Source: Latrodectus hesperus (Eukaryota; Arthropoda; Arachnida; Araneae; Theridiidae). From it: a DNA stretch of 64,000 nt. Under the pieces are notes generated by a model, which was given only the letters and a program-made list of their open reading frames with translations, ran no database searches and was not told where the DNA came from. The stretch's first letter is position 1. Each line of letters starts with the position of its first letter. This document shows, piece after piece, positions 58,186 through 64,000 of this stretch. Made by a program: the position numbers and the translations under genes. The stretch is taken from contig CM075860.1 in NCBI GenBank assembly GCA_037975125.1, forward strand, positions 21,723,589 to 21,787,588, read 5' to 3'.

Positions 58186-60290
58186 CATTTCAATAAAATG
58201 TCCAGGGCAGAATTCATAACCCTCTCCAGAGTTTGGCAGTTGTGGCCAGTTGTCCAAAGAACCAGATCGTCTGCATATAACAAAGCCTGTACATCAGGGC
58301 AGGACCCCATGATGTTGCAAACGAGGTCATTGATCATGATGTTGAATAAAACAGGGCTTAAAACAGATCCTTGAGGTAGACCCTGTGTTGTATGTCCAAA
58401 ATCCTGACTTGCATTTCCGTTATTTACGTTAATGAAACGCTGTGAAAGGAAATCAAAAGATCCATTTATAAAGGTGATCAGTGATACCCAACTGACGGAG
58501 CTTTTTCAGTAACATTTTTCGGCAAACACGGTAAAATGCTGATTTAAAGTCTACAAAAACTGCAAGAGTACTTTCTTTTCTATGGAAACCATCTATGATT
58601 TGTTGACTGAGTCTGACAGTTTGTTCCGTAGTATTAAAGTTCTTTCTAAATCCAGCTTGTCTCTCAGAGATGTATCCATTATAGTCACGAAAAAAAACTG
58701 TAGTCTATCAACGATCATTCTCTCAGTCAGCTTACTCAAGATGCAGGTCAGAGAAATGGGTCGAAAAGAGTTTAGGTCAGAAGGATCTTGATTAGGTTTC
58801 AGGAATGGTATAATGTTAGCTTTTCGCCAAAAAGCTGGGAATGCTCCACTCCAAGTTCTGTTTATGAAATCTAAAAGTTTTGGCTTGGCTTTCAAGCCGA
58901 GTTCAAGGACGAATTCTAGTAGAGTCTCATCAAGCCCTGCACTCTTACCCCGTTTTAAGTGCCTTAAGTCATTTTTGAATTCTTCACTGGAGAAAGGGTC
59001 GGAAAAGAGGCAGGACCAGGAGTCCCTTAAAGGGTTTGGTTTTATTTCGTCTTTTCGAATTTTTGTGTTTGATCTAAAATTACTAATTTTGCGAAAAAAA
59101 CTGCGAAGAGCCCCAAAAATATCTTTGTCAGGTCAAAAGCTTTCCAGAAACCTTGATTGGTTTCCTACAAGGTTGAACATTTTTACCAATGAGAGTGGAT
59201 AAAAATTTAAAAGCCTTAGTTCCATTTTTACGATAGTCCAAGTCAGTAAGGAATTTGTTAAAACTGGCACGCTTAGAGTTTAAAATATTCTTTTTGAGAA
59301 GGGCTTGTTTATGCCTTAAAGCAACACTATCTTCCAAGAGGCCAGAAGATTCAGCTAAAGTTCTTGCGCGATCTCTGTCTTCCCGCAAATTATTGGAGTT
59401 CATCGTACCAAAAAGGTTTTGTTCCTTTCCTGTGTCCTCTTGGAATACAGACTTTAGCGCACTAAAGAATGGTTATTATGATACGGTCAAGTGCCTTATC
59501 ATTGTTGGTATCAAGAGTACAGTCTCCAAGGAGAGAGTCAGCGAGTTCAGCATAGTTTTGCCAATTTGCCTTCTTTAAGTTCCATTGCGTAACCCTGGGT
59601 TCTTCTTTTTGTTCAGGTTTAATAATCTCGGTCTATAAAATCTTATGTCCTGCTCCACCTGGAGCGGAATGGAGATCATGTTTATTAAAAGAAACGAGAT
59701 TAGGGTGAGACAATTATTGGTCTGGGTGAAAAGTCCCACCAGAAAAGGATAAAAAGGTGGGGAGACGACTTGAGTTTTCAATAAACTCAATTTGGTTAGA
59801 ATCAATAAAATTCTCAACAATATTGCCAACAGGGCAGGTCTGGCTATATCCCCATTTTTGGGAATGAGCATTGAAATCTCCAAGAATGAGCGAGTGCTTA
59901 TTCCAATTTTGTATTAGACAATTTAAGTCTGGCTTGTTCCTTGGAGGATTGTAAACAAAGTTAATTTGAAAAGCTTCATTGTTTTTCCAGACTCGGACTT
60001 AAAAAGCCTCAAGAAGGTCATGACCGTGCATGGAGTGTTTAACTAATGTATCAGCAATAAGGGATCGTTTCACAAAAACTACAATCCCAGAGGCTATTTG
60101 TCTTGAGTGTGGTAAAGAGTAAGACTGATACTGGTTGATTGGTAAAAATTTTGATTGTCGCCAGAAGAACCACTTTCGACAATGCCGATAACGTCAGGTT
60201 TCACTTGATAGACAATGGTTTTAAGTTCAGTAAGCTTGTCTTGTGTAGGGCCACCATTTTTAGTCTGGCGTTGTCCTTGCACTTAAAAGA
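58186..60290 (-). pseudogene. LINE ORF2: endonuclease plus reverse transcriptase, frameshifted
   Basis: ORF2 nicks target DNA and copies the element RNA at the nick. The endonuclease begins near 60280 (KLTELKTIVYQVKPDVIGIV) and has the catalytic GDFNAHSQKWG motif at about 59849-59881. A linker rich in Arg and Lys follows (59128-59403). The reverse transcriptase shows FWRKANIIPFLKP and LNSFRPISLTCILSKL near 58720-58850, VDFKSAFYRV near 58530-58560, GLPQGSVLSPVLFNIMINDL near 58330-58390 and the catalytic YADD at 58266-58277. Key motifs are intact, but several frameshifts and stops split the protein into at least five open segments (minus strand 58593-58895, 59128-59403, 59575-59883, 60094-60282 and the YADD piece). 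The gap removes the C-terminus. Confidence 0.88.
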
Positions 60291-60420
60291 GCATTTTTTA
60301 GGAAGGAAATGCCTTCATTAGGGAAAAAGACTGCAAGAGAGCGACGAAGGCTGTATCAGATTTAGCGTTATCCAGGGTGCACCACAAGGAGGCCTGTTAC
60401 ACTACACCCCGAGAAGATTT
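58186..60420 (-). mobile_element. APE-type non-LTR retrotransposon (LINE), interrupted by the gap
   Basis: About 2.2 kb of balanced composition, reading right to left from an abrupt boundary near 60420. It encodes in order an apurinic-type endonuclease and a reverse transcriptase, the layout of the Jockey/I/R1-like LINE group. The RNase H-like tail and 3' UTR would lie in or beyond the gap. The 376-bp LINE tail at 14025-14400 is of the same general type, but whether it is the same family cannot be tested because the regions do not overlap. No target duplication was found at the right edge. Confidence 0.85.
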
Positions 60421-61260
60421 GTAATTGTTAATTTTGTATTTCACAATATTAATAAATTGCTCATTATTTTATGCTATATTCGGAGTATTTAAATAGATTA
60501 AGCAAAGTAATAATAGAAAGCTGGGCTAGTATTGTAATTAAATGCTTTAGGTATTTACATTATTGTATTTTTCAACCCTTTATATGAAAATAACATGTAA
60601 GAGATATTCCTGACATAAGACTAAAATTATTGGATTATTTTCCTTAATAAGATCTAATAAAGTTTGATCTCTTTTTTATAAGCTAATAAATTTAGGAATG
60701 ATATCCTTAATGGTGTAATAACATCATTTTTTTAATGATCTGAAATATAGTAAATTTTTATTGGATTCTCTTTTCCTCAATATAGCATAATCTTTTACAT
60801 AAACAGATGAATTTAGGAATGACCTCAATGGTTTAACAATGTAATTTGCTTTCAATCATCTGAAATGTAATATTAATTAAAATAAATGGAATAGATTTTT
60901 CAACACGACATTATGAAAAATAACTCATTTTTGTGAACTTGTAGGTATTAATAAAATATTTTGTAAAAGAAAAATAATGCATTAAATTATTAAAATCTGG
61001 TTTTATTTAACAAAATACATTTTCTTCTTAAATAAAATACTTTAAAAAAGTTATTTAAAATGTACTATAATAAGAAACATGAGCAAAATATGTGGTTCAT
61101 ACTTAAAAACAGTTCTTACTTTTACTTACTGATGGAAAAGTACGCAAATTAGCCATTTACCTTTTTTGCTGTGTTTATAAACTGCATTTTATATAATATA
61201 CATTTCCATTTTTTCAAAATATAAAAGCATTTTATTTTATCTTCAAAACTGTACTTATAT
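60421..61260. other. AT-rich non-coding DNA
   Basis: No feature recognised. Confidence 0.5.
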
Positions 61261-61269
61261 ATTAGCTAT

Positions 61270-62400
61270 ACAGCTGCTGATTTTTCAGGCTGTCAGCATT
61301 TCCTTCTTGTTTGATATCTAAGTTCTTTTTCGTTCTTTTAAAATTTCATTACCAGATGTATTTCTTCTGCACATATCGCACGGGAGTCTATATTAAGAAA
61401 AATCATCGAAAATTTCAAGCAAAAGAGATGTTCTTTGTAGGAGCTCGTGCACGTGCTACTCATCTTTGCTGAAGTTGTTTGGAAAACTACTTTGATTTTC
61501 TTCAGTCACGTTGCGTTCTTTAATGTAACTCCTGGATGTTGAAATGCTTTCAGTTATTGTCCTTCCTTCAACATCTTTCTAAACATTGCTCTCAGAAGGT
61601 AGTTTTATAAGGCCCATCTCCAACTCCATAATCACTCTTATATCCATAAATATCGCAGGAAGAATTACTCTGAGATATTTTTCTCTTGAAGTTGTTTACT
61701 ACATCATGGACTATAAAAATTTGCATTAAGTGGGAGGAACAACACAAGAATCCATTTAAGATAAAAGACTTCAGCGCGATCAGTGCAGTTTCCACAATTA
61801 GAACTTATGATTTTTCATTAAAAAAATGTCGATCGAAGTATCATGGCAAATCTTCTTAAATGCTTGTAATCATCCAAGCCTTCATGTCAGCATGATATAT
61901 ATACTTGCATTTTTTGAAGCCTTTTTGCTTTAAATATTTTCTTATGAAAAGCAGAAGCAATTTTATGTTCCATTTAAGTTGGCTGTGAACAAAATTTTAA
62001 CTCTTCTCATCTCTTTTGTATACCCGTTACATTTATTGCTTTTAAAGGTAAATACTTTTTTTGGGTATGATCTTAAAAAAAGAACTCAGTCTTATGAACT
62101 TGTTGAAAATATTTTTTGGGTTGTGCTTAGAATGTAATTATTTCAATACTCTTTTTTTTCCATTCAAATTTTGAAATTTCATTCGCAGTTCCACTTTTAC
62201 CACGCAATTTTCTAAAACTCAGTGTCTGGTTTTGAATTTTTGCAACCATATGTCTAATGCTGAGAAATCTTGTATGTTCAGCTTCATTGCAAAACAGTTG
62301 GATAAATACATAGTTTTATTGACATTACCATTAAGAAGAAAATTCGTTCCTCTCATTTTTATCAGCCAAAACCTGTCTGGATATAAATCTTTCCAATTTT
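61270..62400 (-). pseudogene. Tigger/pogo transposase pseudogene
   Basis: Reading right to left: a CENP-B-type helix-turn-helix segment with AMKLNIQDFSALDIWLQKFK and TRH near 62210-62300, followed one frame away by LSFRKLRGKSGTANEISKFE; then a DDE core segment with KCNGYTKEMRRVKILFTANL near 61985-62050, an AWM/MKAW-like piece near 61870, and GNCTDRAEVFYLKWILVLFL near 61730-61790 in the place of the family's DNCPAHP...FLPPNTTSxLQP block. Many frameshifts and stops. The Asp of the DNCPAHP motif is not recognisable. The C-terminal part fades by 61270. The 67-codon open frame at 61592-61795 is an off-frame piece. It is a different region of the protein from the remnant at 38396-39130, so the two may be one family. 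Confidence 0.75.
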
Positions 62401-63539
62401 CTGTTATATAAAAAAGAAATCAAATAAAAAATTAAAAACATCAGAACGGAAACAAAAACTATTAGTCAAAAGTAGAAGCTATCAAATAAAAATTTAATTT
62501 TGCAAATGACATATTTATAAATGCCATTTGCAAACTTAAATCATTGCAAATATATCATTGTGTGTTGTATGGTGTAGGGTTGGTGTCTAAATGTTAGTGT
62601 AAAATATTTCTATCAAGTGAAAATTCTCTTTATATATATTGAAGCATTCTTTGTTAAATATTTCAAAATATATTTATATAATCAAGGGATTACGTAAATA
62701 TTTATATAATCAAGGGAAAATTAATTTGAAACAATTATTGAATCAATTTGTTAATTTGTTTCATTTTGTATGTTTGAATTATCAATTAAATTAAAATCCA
62801 CTTTCTGTTCTGATTCATTATTGGCTATTCTTGGATTCATAAAATTTATGAATCCATTATTTAGAAGTTTATTAAATACTTCTAAATCATTAAGTATTTT
62901 CAATGTTTTAATTTTATGTTATATTTTCTAACGTTCCTTTAAAGAGATACTCTATTATTTATGAAGTTTAATACTTTTTCTTGAAATTTGTATTATGTAT
63001 GATGTTTCACACTTTTATTTGATCCAGACCTGTGAATTTCCAAAACTATAATACTAATCGCATCTGGAAATCAAATCTTAATGCAATAGAAAAGTATCTC
63101 CAATAAAAGAATAACTTAAATTTTCAATTAAATTCTAGAACATTTTTCCATTGTACGGAACCACCTGGTAAAGGATGGAATATCATAATCCAGTTCCCTT
63201 TGAATATTCAAAATATCTTTGAATATTCTCTATTATTCTACAAGATTTTTAGAAGTGCTTAGACATTCTAGATCAGTCTAAATTTACAAATCTGAAATAA
63301 CATTCTGCAACAGTTAGGAAATTGGTTGTTAAATTTCCCTACATTGCCGAAGTATCGGCCACTTCATTTCCATTAAGGCAATGTCAGAACTCATCCATTG
63401 TTGATGTGGTTTATAGCAAGAGGAAGTTTTTTGCAGCAGAGCTAGAGTAGGAATCGTAGCTCTGTCTCCAATACGAGACTAGTCTTTGTGTTGTATAGAA
63501 CTATAACTGTAGTTCAGGATCCAGATATCTTCATAGTTT
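62401..63539. other. AT-rich non-coding DNA with a small tandem repeat
   Basis: A block of about 30 bp with TATTTATATAATCAAGGG is repeated in tandem at about 62668-62716. From about 63300 the composition becomes more balanced. Confidence 0.5.
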
Positions 63540-63896
63540 GTGCAGAGAACATCAGCCGTAAGAGTCTCTTCACTTACTATTAGTATCTGCAATTACTCTG
63601 TGGAAAGCAGAACAACTGTCTGGATTTACAATCCTGATGGAAAAGCTACTAGATGTTTTAATAAAGATACAATTGCCAGAATTAACAGAATAGTTTATCT
63701 TTCAGATTTTTTTAATTGTATTGTTCCTTTTTTTTACAAAATAATCTTTAGTAAAGGAGAATTATGTGTGAAAAAGTGGGGATCCATTTTTAATGTTGCC
63801 TCTAAGAATTGTAGTTTTGCTTGTGGAGTCACAGTATCTTTGAAAAACAACCATTTTCATGAAGATGTTTATGAATTTATTTATAGAAAATTTTAG
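63540..63896 (+). CDS. Candidate 118-codon ORF, unidentified
   Basis: The open frame has a moderately complex composition (SICNYSVESRTTVWIYNPDG, then WGSIFNVASKNCSFACGVT), several Cys, and lies in a stretch less AT-biased than the flanks. The ATG context is not strong, and a possible acceptor (TTCAG near 63515) and donor-like GTAAGAG (63557) lie around the start in another frame, so the exon structure is uncertain. It could be a real exon or a decayed repeat. Not recognised. Confidence 0.3.
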   Translation: MQRTSAVRVSSLTISICNYSVESRTTVWIYNPDGKATRCFNKDTIARINRIVYLSDFFNCIVPFFYKIIFSKGELCVKKWGSIFNVASKNCSFACGVTVSLKNNHFHEDVYEFIYRKF

Positions 63897-64000
63897 ATCA
63901 ATATGCTCTCAAAAATATCCCCAGTTAGACTTTTTAAGTTCAGGCAATTCCTACTCTTTTCCAGTCTTTCCTTATTACTTCTAATTTCTAACAAAATAGG
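63897..64000. other. Window edge, no feature seen
   Basis: Short AT-rich remainder. Confidence 0.5.

Noticed and set aside
57631..58337. Long open frames of 178-225 codons across 57.6-58.3 kb.
   Set aside because: They consist mostly of the 500-N gap; only the YADD-bearing end is real LINE sequence.
58813..59578. Plus-strand open frames of 107 and 129 codons.
   Set aside because: They are antisense shadows of the minus-strand LINE ORF2.

Overview
The window is AT-rich eukaryotic nuclear DNA with no operons, Shine-Dalgarno sites or dense ORFs. It has long AT-rich non-coding tracts, many (AT)n, (CA)n and (CT)n microsatellites, GT-AG splice-like signals and many decayed class I and class II transposons. 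The repertoire (Tc1/mariner, Tigger/pogo, hAT, a Ty3/gypsy-type LTR element, an APE-type LINE, tRNA-derived SINEs) fits an arthropod. A chelicerate, probably a spider, is my inference from the style of the gag, LINE and SINE sequences; no species can be named. A run of 500 Ns at 57686-58185 marks a scaffold gap.

Host coding content is sparse. The best gene is an uninterrupted 493-codon ORF on the minus strand (20510-21991) with a 3' splice site just before its ATG and a poly(A) signal after its stop; I do not recognise the protein. A 130-bp minus-strand exon (117-246) with good splice sites sits at the left edge and probably belongs to a gene running out of the window. A 40-codon plus-strand ORF with a strong start context (23295-23417), a 70-codon open fragment (15281-15490) and a 118-codon ORF (63540-63896) are weaker candidates.

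Mobile elements account for nearly all other recognisable sequence. From left to right they are: a hAT-like MITE (11686-11940); a 5'-truncated LINE tail with an 11-bp target duplication (14025-14400); a decayed Tc1-like copy (15895-17290); a full-length dead Tc1 element with terminal repeats and TA duplication (18051-19694); a complete tRNA-SINE with a perfect 14-bp duplication (23762-24067); a Tc1 fragment (28565-28975); a hAT/BED-finger remnant (33568-34350); a Tigger 3' end (38396-39130); a tRNA-SINE head, LTR, primer-binding site and gag without pol (41245-42666); a second copy of the hAT-like MITE (43649-43903); a TA-flanked MITE (44867-45344); a mariner element (47484-48651); a long inverted repeat (54859-55218); another Tc1 copy (56045-57330); the 5' two thirds of a LINE (58186-60420); and a Tigger pseudogene (61270-62400).

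Two pairs of matching blocks at about 5.3-5.8 kb spacing (24.44/29.74 kb and 26.89/32.67 kb) suggest an old tandem segmental duplication. I saw no convincing new multi-gene system; the items most worth following are the orphan 493-aa gene and its neighbourhood, the left-edge exon and the segmental duplication.
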